Of a stretch of DNA of 5,491 nt, positions 1 through 5,491 are shown piece by piece. This DNA comes from Chloroflexota bacterium (GTDB taxonomy: Bacteria > Chloroflexota > Anaerolineae > JACRMK01), in assembly GCA_016200765.1 (NCBI GenBank), contig JACQEC010000197.1:1-5491 (forward strand). Direction: 5' to 3'. The position numbers and the translations under genes were made by a program. Every line of letters begins with the position of its first letter. The first letter of the stretch is position 1. The notes beneath the pieces are model-generated. The model did no database searches, was not told where the DNA came from, and saw only the letters and a program-made list of their open reading frames with translations.

Positions 1-261
1 ATTGCCAGCCCCGACTCGGCTCCGGTCAAGCGCATGGTGCGGCAGGCGAACAAAGATGGGCGGATCATCAACCTGACCTATGGGCGCAAGGCCAAAGCCG
101 TGCTGGTCTTGGACAGCGGGCACATCGCGCTGGCGGCCTTCCAGCCCACCGTCATCTTGCGCCGCATTCACGAGTATCGCGCGCGCGGAGGAAATGTCGT
201 GGATTTGAACATCAGCGAACTGCGCGAAGAACCTATCGCCCCGGAGGTCCTGGATGAGTGA
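1..261 (+). CDS. remA: RemA/DUF370-family DNA-binding regulator, 3' part (5' end outside the window)
   Basis: The reading frame is open from base 1 to the TGA at 259-261 and gives 86 residues. It begins IASPDSAPVKRMV, which lines up with the SPDSAPIKRII stretch of Bacillus subtilis RemA, so roughly 20 N-terminal residues are missing. The ATG at 34 is an internal Met and not the start. Other family features are a YGRKAKAV segment, matching the GRRTRAV basic loop that contacts DNA in RemA, and DSGHIALAAFQPTVILRRI, matching the conserved DSxHxxLxxxQPxT block. RemA proteins form oligomeric rings that bind DNA and activate transcription; in Bacillus they control biofilm matrix genes. The regulon in this organism is unknown. 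The tail after the QPT block is about 30 residues, acidic at the end (LREEP, LDE), and seems longer than in Bacillus. The gene overlaps gmk by 8 bases, so the two are probably translated together. Family assignment is secure; the cellular role is inferred. Confidence 0.88.
   Translation: MASPDSAPVKRMVRQANKDGRIINLTYGRKAKAVLVLDSGHIALAAFQPTVILRRIHEYRARGGNVVDLNISELREEPIAPEVLDE
243..247 (+). promoter_or_regulatory. Ribosome binding site of gmk, inside remA
   Basis: GGAGG lies 6 bases before the ATG at 254, within the last codons of remA. It supports 254 as the gmk start over the internal ATG at 308, and it suggests translational coupling across the 8-base overlap. Confidence 0.8.
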
Positions 262-886
262 GATCAACGCCGAGCCGAATCCCTTCCGACGGGAACAACC
301 GCCGCTGATGGTGGTTATCTCCGGCCCATCGGGCGTGGGCAAGGACGCCACGATCAAGAAGATGAAGGAGCTCGGTTACCCGTTCCACTTTGTCGTCACG
401 GCGACGACCCGCCCCAAGCGCGAGGACGAAGTGGACGGCGTGGATTATTTCTTTGTGAGCATGGGCGAATTCGCGCAGTTGATCGAGCAGGGTGAACTGC
501 TCGAATACGCTGTCGTCTATGGACAGTACAAGGGAATTCCCAAACAGCAGGTGCGCGACGCGCTGGCCAGCGGCAAGGATGTGATCATGCGCATTGACGT
601 GCAGGGCGCGAGCACGATCCGCCGACTGGCGCAAGACGCCATCTTCATCTTCATCAGCGCAGAATCCGAAGAGGCGCTCATCCGGCGGCTGATGGAGCGC
701 AAATCGGAGACGCCCGACGGGCTGAAGATTCGCTCGGCCACCGCGCGCGAAGAGATGAAACGCATGGAAGGATTTGACTACTGTGTGATCAACCGCGATT
801 GTGATCTGGAAGAGACGGCCCACACGATTGCCGCGATCATCACGGCGGAGAAGGCGCGCGTCCACCCACGGCGGGCGAGGTTGTAG
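254..886 (+). CDS. gmk: Guanylate kinase (GMP kinase), variant P-loop
   Basis: The 210-residue product fits the usual 190-210 length of bacterial guanylate kinases, which convert GMP and ATP to GDP and ADP in the cytoplasm. In order: an N-terminal leader of about 17 residues; P-loop GPSGVGKD (24-31) with Lys30; GMP-binding segment TTRPKREDE (51-59) with Arg53 and Arg56; GVDYFF with Tyr65; LLEYA with Glu84; YGQYKGIPK (89-97); RIDVQGA with Asp115; a lid region RRLMERKSETPDGLKIR (144-160); and C-terminal AEKARVHPRR. The Gmk core is therefore complete. Oddities: the residue after the P-loop Lys is Asp31 instead of Ser, Thr or Gly, and the GNYYG[ST] motif reads GQYKGI, replacing two positions that contact GMP in yeast guanylate kinase (Tyr78 and Ser80 become Lys93 and Ile95). 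I recall similar variants in Chloroflexota, so this may be lineage-typical. The gene overlaps remA by 8 bases and lies 78 bases before priA. No other kinase family fits better. Confidence 0.93.
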   Translation: MSEINAEPNPFRREQPPLMVVISGPSGVGKDATIKKMKELGYPFHFVVTATTRPKREDEVDGVDYFFVSMGEFAQLIEQGELLEYAVVYGQYKGIPKQQVRDALASGKDVIMRIDVQGASTIRRLAQDAIFIFISAESEEALIRRLMERKSETPDGLKIRSATAREEMKRMEGFDYCVINRDCDLEETAHTIAAIITAEKARVHPRRARL

Positions 887-964
887 CGCATCGCGCCGGA
901 AGCGGTAAGTTGTCCTATAGTGTCTCTTGGTGACAGTGCCAGCGCTGTACTCTTGAGTAAATAG
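887..964 (+). promoter_or_regulatory. gmk-priA spacer with candidate promoter -10 element (TATAGT, 916-921)
   Basis: This 78-base spacer contains TATAGT at 916-921, a one-mismatch fit to the sigma-70-type -10 hexamer. It lies 43 bases before the priA start. The same TATAGTG heptamer occurs upstream of the aldolase-like gene at a similar distance from its start. No -35 hexamer is visible 16-19 bases upstream, so the call is weak. A small 6-base-pair hairpin (933-938 with 943-948, including one G-T pair, loop CCAG) would lie in the leader. No intrinsic terminator is seen after gmk, so read-through from gmk into priA remains possible. Confidence 0.3.
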
Positions 965-3502
965 ATGGATATGTTCGCAGAGATTGTGGTCAACGCGCCG
1001 CTGCGTCGCCGGCGCGTTCCTATTTTGAATCGAACGGAAGGCTTCAGTTCCCTCAGCCAGACGTTCACGTATAAGATTCCTCTGCACCTGCAAGGCCGGT
1101 TGGAGCCGGGGCATCTGGTAACCGTGCCGTTTGGCGCGCGCAAACTGCAAGGCATCGTGCTGGCGCTGTCGGAGCAAACAACGGTTGAACGGCTCAAAGA
1201 CCTCTACGACCTCTCGGAGCCGAAGCCGGCGCTATCGCTCGCGCAGCTTGCGCTCGCGCAGTGGATGAGCGGCTATTACCTCGCGCCGCTGATTGAGTGC
1301 ATGGAGCAGATGTTCCCGCCCGGCCTTGAAGCGGAGGTAGAGACGCGCATCGCCCTGAACCCCGACGCCCGCCCGTTGGTCAACGCGCGGGAGGCGCATC
1401 AACTGATCGTGGACAGACTGCGCCGCGACGGGCCGATGGCGCAAGAGGAACTGTTGAGCGGCGACCGCAAGGAGGACATCAAGCGCGCGATTGACGCGCT
1501 GGTACGGCGCGGCGTGGTCGTGCGCCACAGCGAACTCCTGCCCCCCCGCGCGAGAGAGAAGCGCGAGCGCAGTGTGATGCTGGTGGCCGAGCCGAGCGCC
1601 GAGGTGATGGCGTCGTTGCGCGCACCGCGCCAGAAGGCCGTGCTTGACTTCTTGACGGAACATGGCGGCCTGCAGGTCGCCATACCGGCTCGTGAGGTGC
1701 AGGCGGCGGCTGGCGCCGACGCGGCCACCCTCAAGGCGCTGGCCAAGAACAATCTCATCCGTATCGTCGAGCATGTCGTTTGGCGCGATCCGCTAAAAGG
1801 CCGGAACTATGGCCGCGCCGTGCCGCCGACCCTGACGCCTGAACAGCAACAGGTCTGGGACGCGATCCAACAGAACATCGTGAGCGGTTCGCCGGATACC
1901 TATCTGCTGTTCGGCGTGACGGGCAGTGGCAAAACCGAGATATACCTGCGCGCGGTGTCCGAGGCGCTGGCGCAGGGCCGGCAAGCGATTGTGCTGGTGC
2001 CTGAGATTGCCCTGACCCCGCAGACCATCCGCCGCTTCGCCGAGCGCTTTCCCGCGCAGGTTACAGTCACGCACAGCAAAATCTCCGAGGGTGAGCGGTA
2101 CGACCAGTGGCGGCGCATCCGCGCCGGCGAGGTGGGCGTCGTCATTGGCTCGCGCTCCGCGGTCTTCGCTCCTCTACCGCGGCTGGGGCTGATCGTGATG
2201 GATGAGGAGCACGAGCCAACCTACAAACAAGAACATTCGCCCTTTTATCATGTGCGCGATGTCGCGCTAAGATATGCCCAGCTAGCGCGCGCGGTGGTGA
2301 TTCTCGGCAGTGCGACACCGTCGCTGGAATCTATGTCGAAGGCTAAGAGGGGTGAGTACCGCCTGCTGGAACTGACCCAGCGCATTGCCGGGGCCGTAGC
2401 CACCACGCAACCGGCGGTTTCCATTGCCGATGGCTCGCCGATGGAGCCGTCAGGGCCAAGCGCTCCGGCCTTTCTGCGACTGCCGCCGGTGCAGATTGTG
2501 GACATGCGCGTGGAGCTAAAAGCCGGTAACAGCAGTATCTTTTCGCGGGACTTGCGCCATGCGCTAACCGCAACATTGGACGCGCATGAGCAGGCGATCC
2601 TGTTTCTGAACCGGCGCGGTACCGCGACCTTTGTGATGTGCCGCGATTGCGGCTTTGTCCTTCGCTGCCGGCGCTGTGATAACCCGCTGACCTACCACGC
2701 CGATCAGGGCGACCTCGTGTGCCATCACTGCAACCGACGCTATCAACAGCCGATGTTGTGCCCGAACTGCGCCAGCACGCGCATCAAACAGTTTGGCGCG
2801 GGCACACAGAGGGTCGAAGAGATGGTGCGCCAGTTGTTCCCGGCCGCGCGCACCTTGCGCTGGGACCGCGACGTGACGGGCGCCAAAGGAGCGCACGAAC
2901 AGATTTTGAGACAGTTCACCGCGCACGAGGCCGATGTGCTGATCGGCACGCAGATGATTGCCAAGGGGCTGGATTTGCCCATGGTGACGCTGGTGGGCGT
3001 GGTCTCGGCGGACACGACCCTGCACCTGCCGGACTTCCGCTCCAGCGAGCGCACCTTTCAACTCCTGACGCAGGTCGCCGGGCGCGCTGGCCGCAGTCGC
3101 TTTATGGGGCGGGTGATATTTCAAACGTACACGCCGGATCACCCGGCCCTACTGGCCGCCGCCGAGCACAACTACGCCATGTTCTACGCGCCTGAGATGG
3201 AGTTTCGCCAGCGGTTAAACTACCCGCCCTACAGCCAACTGATCAGGCTCGTGATTGCCAGCAGTGGGCGGCGTATCGAGCAGGAGGCGGAGGCGGTACA
3301 CCGTCGGTTGCAGGAGCACATCCGCCAAATCGGCGCCAGCGACCTCGACCTGATTGGCCCGGCCCCGTGCTTTGTCCACAAACTGCGCGGCGCCCACCGC
3401 TGGCACATCATTGTGCGCGGCCAGAGGCCACACGACCTTCTGAAGGACTTTGACCTGCCGCCCGGCTGGCGCGTGGACGTGGACCCGGTGAATTTGCTCT
3501 AA
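965..3502 (+). CDS. priA: Primosomal protein N' (replication restart DNA helicase PriA)
   Basis: PriA is a superfamily 2 3'-5' helicase that recognises stalled or abandoned forks and reloads the replicative helicase. The 845-residue product is longer than E. coli PriA (732). Visible parts: N-terminal 3'-DNA-binding region starting FAEIVVNAPL, with LVTVPFGARKLQGIV at 51-65; a winged-helix-like stretch about 140-270; Walker A GVTGSGKTE (317-325, Lys323); DEEH box (413-416) followed by the aromatic-rich loop ending FYHVRD (427-432); GSATPS (448-453); LFLNRRG (546-552); eight zinc-binding cysteines as four CxxC pairs (559/562, 568/571, 586/589, 599/602); IGTQMIAKG (660-668); QVAGRAGR (703-710); and a C-terminal domain with IGPAPCFVHKLRGAHRWHI (797-815). 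Helicase and zinc motifs are intact. Two insertions stand out: a basic stretch at about 14-30 and a Pro/Ser/Ala-rich linker at about 476-507. TAG lies directly upstream of the ATG at 965; the ATG at 971 is an equally plausible start, as the family usually begins near MxFAEV. No clear ribosome binding site precedes either. Confidence 0.97.
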   Translation: MDMFAEIVVNAPLRRRRVPILNRTEGFSSLSQTFTYKIPLHLQGRLEPGHLVTVPFGARKLQGIVLALSEQTTVERLKDLYDLSEPKPALSLAQLALAQWMSGYYLAPLIECMEQMFPPGLEAEVETRIALNPDARPLVNAREAHQLIVDRLRRDGPMAQEELLSGDRKEDIKRAIDALVRRGVVVRHSELLPPRAREKRERSVMLVAEPSAEVMASLRAPRQKAVLDFLTEHGGLQVAIPAREVQAAAGADAATLKALAKNNLIRIVEHVVWRDPLKGRNYGRAVPPTLTPEQQQVWDAIQQNIVSGSPDTYLLFGVTGSGKTEIYLRAVSEALAQGRQAIVLVPEIALTPQTIRRFAERFPAQVTVTHSKISEGERYDQWRRIRAGEVGVVIGSRSAVFAPLPRLGLIVMDEEHEPTYKQEHSPFYHVRDVALRYAQLARAVVILGSATPSLESMSKAKRGEYRLLELTQRIAGAVATTQPAVSIADGSPMEPSGPSAPAFLRLPPVQIVDMRVELKAGNSSIFSRDLRHALTATLDAHEQAILFLNRRGTATFVMCRDCGFVLRCRRCDNPLTYHADQGDLVCHHCNRRYQQPMLCPNCASTRIKQFGAGTQRVEEMVRQLFPAARTLRWDRDVTGAKGAHEQILRQFTAHEADVLIGTQMIAKGLDLPMVTLVGVVSADTTLHLPDFRSSERTFQLLTQVAGRAGRSRFMGRVIFQTYTPDHPALLAAAEHNYAMFYAPEMEFRQRLNYPPYSQLIRLVIASSGRRIEQEAEAVHRRLQEHIRQIGASDLDLIGPAPCFVHKLRGAHRWHIIVRGQRPHDLLKDFDLPPGWRVDVDPVNLL

Positions 3503-3523
3503 TGGCGCGCCTGCTTGTATAGT
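3494..3523 (+). promoter_or_regulatory. Candidate promoter for the HpcH/HpaI-like gene
   Basis: TATAGT at 3518-3523 matches the -10 consensus at five of six bases. TTGCTC at 3494-3499 is an 18-base spacer upstream and matches TTGACA only at TTG. Initiation a few bases after 3523 would give a leader of about 33 bases carrying the strong ribosome binding site at 3549-3555. The -35 overlaps the last codons of priA. The placement is sensible but the match is modest. Confidence 0.35.
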
Positions 3524-3548
3524 GAACGGGCGCAACCCATATTACTCC

Positions 3549-3555
3549 GAGGAGA
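3549..3555 (+). promoter_or_regulatory. Ribosome binding site fixing a TTG start
   Basis: GAGGAGA lies 7 bases before the TTG at 3563. This is the best Shine-Dalgarno match in the window and decides the start of the aldolase-like gene. The upstream in-frame TTG at 3515 has no comparable site and overlaps the candidate -10 element. Confidence 0.75.
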
Positions 3556-3562
3556 CAATCCC

Positions 3563-4351
3563 TTGAGACGCAACAAACTGCGCGAGATGTTGAAGGCCGG
3601 CCAGCCGACGCTGGGCACGCACCTGCACAGCACATGGCCGTCGGTGGTTGAAGCGGTCGGCCACAGCGGCATGTTCGATTATGTGGAATTCGTGGCCGAA
3701 TACGCCCCGTTCGACCTTTACGCCCTTGATAACTTCTGCCGCGCCGTCGAGCTATTCGACATGTCGGCGATGATTAAAGTAGATCAGGAGCCGCGGCGTT
3801 TCCTGGCCCAGCGCGCCATCGGCGCGGGCTTTCAGAGCGTGCTCTTCGCCGATTGCCGCACGGTGGAGGACGCGCGCGAGTGCATCCGCGCCGTGCGCCC
3901 CGAAACGCCCGACGGCGGCGGCTATCACGGGGTCGGCACCCGCCGCAGTAGCTACATGACCTACGGCGGCACGCCCGACTACGTGCAGGCGCTGAGCGAG
4001 GTTGTCGTGGTGCTGATGATTGAGAAGCAGTCGGCGGTCGAGCGTCTTGAAGACATCCTTTCGCTTGACGGCATTGACATGATTCAGTGGGGGCCGGTGG
4101 ACTACAGCATGAGCGTTGGCCGTCCGGGCCAGTGGCGCTCGCCGGAAATCAAAGCCGTCGAACGGCGCGTGTTTGAGACGTGCCTGCGGATGGGGGTGCC
4201 GCCCCGCGCTGAGATCAATAGCCCGGACGAGGCGCAATACTTTCTGGATATGGGTGTGCGCCATTTCTGCATCGGCACCGACCTGTTCGTGCTCTACGAT
4301 TGGATGAAGACGAACGGCGAAAAGATGAAACGAGCGCTGGCCGGCGAGTAG
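3563..4351 (+). CDS. HpcH/HpaI aldolase/citrate lyase family protein, divergent active site
   Basis: Read from TTG 3563, the product has 262 residues, matching E. coli HpaI (about 260). Family landmarks are LREMLKAGQPTLGTHL (6-21), VEFVAEYAPFDL (41-52), the VLFADCRTVEDARECIRAVR block (93-112) aligning with the HpaI VPMVQNADEAREAVRA region, GYHGVGTRR (120-128), LMIEKQSAVERL (151-162), GIDMIQWGPVDYSMSVG (170-186) and HFCIGTDLFVL (234-244). Family members are class II pyruvate aldolases that cleave 2-keto-4-hydroxy acids with a divalent metal. The metal-ligand positions of HpaI (Glu149, Asp175) are kept as Glu154 and Asp180. The catalytic His45 position is Tyr47, the adjacent Asp42 position is Val44, and the substrate-binding Arg70 position is Lys72. 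Activity as a classical HpaI aldolase is therefore doubtful, and the substrate is unknown. The gene starts 60 bases after priA and probably has its own promoter. Fold assignment is strong; a specific enzyme name is not justified. Confidence 0.85.
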   Translation: MRRNKLREMLKAGQPTLGTHLHSTWPSVVEAVGHSGMFDYVEFVAEYAPFDLYALDNFCRAVELFDMSAMIKVDQEPRRFLAQRAIGAGFQSVLFADCRTVEDARECIRAVRPETPDGGGYHGVGTRRSSYMTYGGTPDYVQALSEVVVVLMIEKQSAVERLEDILSLDGIDMIQWGPVDYSMSVGRPGQWRSPEIKAVERRVFETCLRMGVPPRAEINSPDEAQYFLDMGVRHFCIGTDLFVLYDWMKTNGEKMKRALAGE

Positions 4352-4436
4352 GAACTCCCCGTCGTTGACTTCCAAAGTCGCGCAGACTTCGGAAGTCTCT
4401 GGCCGCCTGCGGAACGATAGAAGGCAAAAATATCCT
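4352..4436 (+). other. Spacer with a 31-base imperfect hairpin (4367-4397)
   Basis: GACTTCC at 4367-4373 pairs with GGAAGTC at 4391-4397, and AAGTC at 4375-4379 pairs with GACTT at 4385-4389. A single A-C mismatch (4374/4390) separates the two helices and the loop is GCGCA. This makes a 12-base-pair stem 15 bases after the aldolase-like stop codon. The element also reads as two tandem smaller palindromes sharing the core GACTTC (4367-4379 and 4384-4398). No T-run follows, so it is not a standard intrinsic terminator. It may stabilise the mRNA 3' end, act as a weak or factor-dependent terminator, or belong to a dispersed palindromic repeat family. Confidence 0.7.
4420..4424 (+). promoter_or_regulatory. 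Weak ribosome binding site of the ATP-grasp gene
   Basis: GAAGG lies 12 bases before the ATG at 4437, separated by an A-rich stretch. The spacing is longer than ideal, but no better site is visible. The frame stays open upstream through the hairpin spacer, so the ATG is chosen on this weak site and on the start of family-like sequence. Confidence 0.4.
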
Positions 4437-5491
4437 ATGGCGCACTCGCGGCAGGCGTTCTTGCAACTACCAGCCGGCCATCTGGCCGAACTCTCCCACC
4501 GCGTGCACGACCTGTCGCGAGAGCGCGGCCTCCTCTATTACCGCGATGAAGGGCCGGATGTGATCAACGTCATGCTCTGCCCGCGCGGCATCTTTCCCGA
4601 ACAGCTGTCGTATTTCCACTACGTCACGCTGACCATCGTCGAGGCGCTCAAGCAGATTCCCGACCTCTATCTACAGCGCGAAGATGTGCGGCGGCTAGTG
4701 CCGCTGACCGAAGTTGAGGAGCAGTGGTTGAGAGACCTCTGGACGCCACGCCATGGCCGCCAGCACACCGTCTTTGCGCGCATGGACGCTATGGCCGACC
4801 TGACCAGCCCGGCGTGGAAGTCGGCGCTGGAATTCATGGAGGCGAACCTCACCGGCGTCGGCGGCGTGCACCTGATTCCCACCGCCGAGAGCATCCTGCT
4901 CGACGTGATCGCGCCGGCCATTCAAGAGATCGCGCCCGACCTGACGCTGGAAACGCTCTACGACCTGCGCGAGCTGTTCATGCAGGAATTGCGCGATCAG
5001 GCCCGAGCGTTGCGCCGCTCCGGCGGCGCGATTGCGCTGATTGATCCCAAATACGTGATGAACGGTCCCAACGAGCAAGAAGCGCTCCAGCAATACTACC
5101 GCGAGCGCGGTCTGCCGGTTTTTCATGCCGACCCCGCCGAGTTGTACCTGAAGGGTAGTGAGGTGCTTTACGAGGGTGTGCCGATAGACATCTGCTACCG
5201 TGATTACGAACTGCGCGACATCATTGAGTTGGAGGCCGAAGGGCTGGACGTGAGGCCGTTGCGCGTGCTGTTCAAGTCCAACCGCATGGTCTCCTCGATG
5301 GCTGGTGACTTTGACCACAAGAGCAGTTTTGAACTGCTGACCGATCCCGGCTGGGCCAAGTATTTCACGCCCGATCAGCAGGAGGTCTTCCAGCGCCACG
5401 TGCTGTGGACGCGCCTCTTGCGCGAGTGCATGACCACCGGCCCGGAGGGCTGGCCGGTTGATCTGGTGGAGTACACGCGCCGCAACCGCGA
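4437..5491 (+). CDS. Probable circularly permuted type 2 ATP-grasp protein, 5' part (3' end outside the window)
   Basis: From ATG 4437 the frame stays open to the window edge, giving 351 residues and no stop. The sequence resembles circularly permuted ATP-grasp proteins, the superfamily fold also used by glutathionylspermidine synthase. Landmarks: VFARMDAMAD (112-121) and LEFMEANLTGVGGVHLIP (131-148), matching the xRxD and ExNxxxxGG pattern; GGAIALIDP (196-204); VLYEGVPIDICYRDYELRDI (243-262), matching the pattern of a hydrophobic strand, G..ID..YR and a following helix; KSNRM and DHKSSFELLTD (280-284, 293-303); and FTPDQQEVFQRHVLWTR (310-326), matching the family's PWTR segment. The final RRNR is where the family normally continues into the nucleotide-binding VLKP and glycine-rich region, which lies beyond the window. 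Such proteins usually ligate a carboxylate to an amine using ATP; the substrate here is unknown. It follows the aldolase-like gene by 85 bases in the same direction and may share its transcript. No signal peptide or membrane segment is visible. Confidence 0.68.
   Translation, partial: MAHSRQAFLQLPAGHLAELSHRVHDLSRERGLLYYRDEGPDVINVMLCPRGIFPEQLSYFHYVTLTIVEALKQIPDLYLQREDVRRLVPLTEVEEQWLRDLWTPRHGRQHTVFARMDAMADLTSPAWKSALEFMEANLTGVGGVHLIPTAESILLDVIAPAIQEIAPDLTLETLYDLRELFMQELRDQARALRRSGGAIALIDPKYVMNGPNEQEALQQYYRERGLPVFHADPAELYLKGSEVLYEGVPIDICYRDYELRDIIELEAEGLDVRPLRVLFKSNRMVSSMAGDFDHKSSFELLTDPGWAKYFTPDQQEVFQRHVLWTRLLRECMTTGPEGWPVDLVEYTRRNR

Noticed and set aside
34..261. A complete 75-residue remA gene starting at ATG 34
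   Set aside because: The conserved SPDSAP sequence is encoded upstream of this ATG in the same frame, so the Met is internal and the gene is truncated by the window edge.
233..1177. A 314-codon open frame on the minus strand across gmk and the start of priA
   Set aside because: It lies antisense to two well-recognised genes, has a His/Arg/Leu-rich composition typical of reverse frames in GC-rich DNA, and shows no family motif.
1541..1547. A run of seven C bases in priA as a possible frameshift or programmed slippage site
   Set aside because: The priA frame is continuous with conserved motifs on both sides, so there is no sign of a frameshift.
2719..3195. A 158-codon plus-strand frame inside priA
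   Set aside because: It is out of frame within the conserved zinc-binding and helicase lobe 2 region of priA and has no recognisable motif.
4365..4370. TTGACT as a -35 element for the ATP-grasp gene
   Set aside because: No -10-like hexamer lies 16-19 bases downstream, and the hexamer overlaps the arm of the hairpin at 4367-4397.
3752..4375. A 207-codon minus-strand frame opposite the aldolase-like gene
   Set aside because: It is the shadow of the conserved plus-strand frame; the composition is His/Arg/Ala-rich and no domain is recognisable.
4367..4397. Intrinsic transcription terminator
   Set aside because: The stem is good but it is followed by TCTGGCCGCC and not by a T-tract, so a standard intrinsic terminator is not supported.
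4695..5399. A 234-codon minus-strand frame opposite the ATP-grasp candidate
   Set aside because: The plus-strand frame in this region is longer, continues to the window edge and carries family motifs, whereas this one has none.

Overview
The window is a dense, GC-rich (visibly around 60% G+C) bacterial chromosomal segment with every gene on the + strand. It holds five genes: the 3' part of a remA-type regulator (DUF370), gmk (guanylate kinase), priA (replication-restart helicase), a divergent HpcH/HpaI-family aldolase-like gene, and the 5' part of a probable circularly permuted ATP-grasp gene. I see no tRNA, rRNA, CRISPR array, insertion sequence or phage gene. The remA-gmk-priA neighbourhood, high G+C and lineage-flavoured Gmk sequence (P-loop Lys followed by Asp, C-terminal AEK.RVHPR) suggest a member of the Chloroflexota, possibly Anaerolineae. 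That assignment is an inference from remembered family patterns, not a database result.

Layout. 1-261: remA-like gene, cut at its 5' end by the window edge. 254-886: gmk, overlapping remA by 8 bases with its own Shine-Dalgarno inside remA. 887-964: short spacer with a TATAGTG element. 965-3502: complete priA with all helicase motifs and eight zinc-binding cysteines. 3503-3562: spacer with a second TATAGTG element and a strong ribosome binding site. 3563-4351: HpcH/HpaI-like gene, best read from a TTG start. 4352-4436: spacer with a near-perfect 31-base hairpin. 4437-5491: open reading frame running off the window edge, resembling the N-terminal part of circularly permuted type 2 ATP-grasp proteins.

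How it fits together. The first three genes are housekeeping: a small DNA-binding regulator, GMP phosphorylation and replication restart. They resemble a condensed form of the remA-gmk-rpoZ-coaBC-priA cluster known from Firmicutes, without rpoZ and coaBC between gmk and priA. The last two genes look like a separate accessory pair. The most notable observations are the aldolase homologue, which keeps the metal-ligand positions but has Tyr in place of the catalytic His and Lys in place of the substrate-binding Arg, and its ATP-grasp neighbour. Nothing here proves a new system, but this pair is the part that existing family names explain least well.
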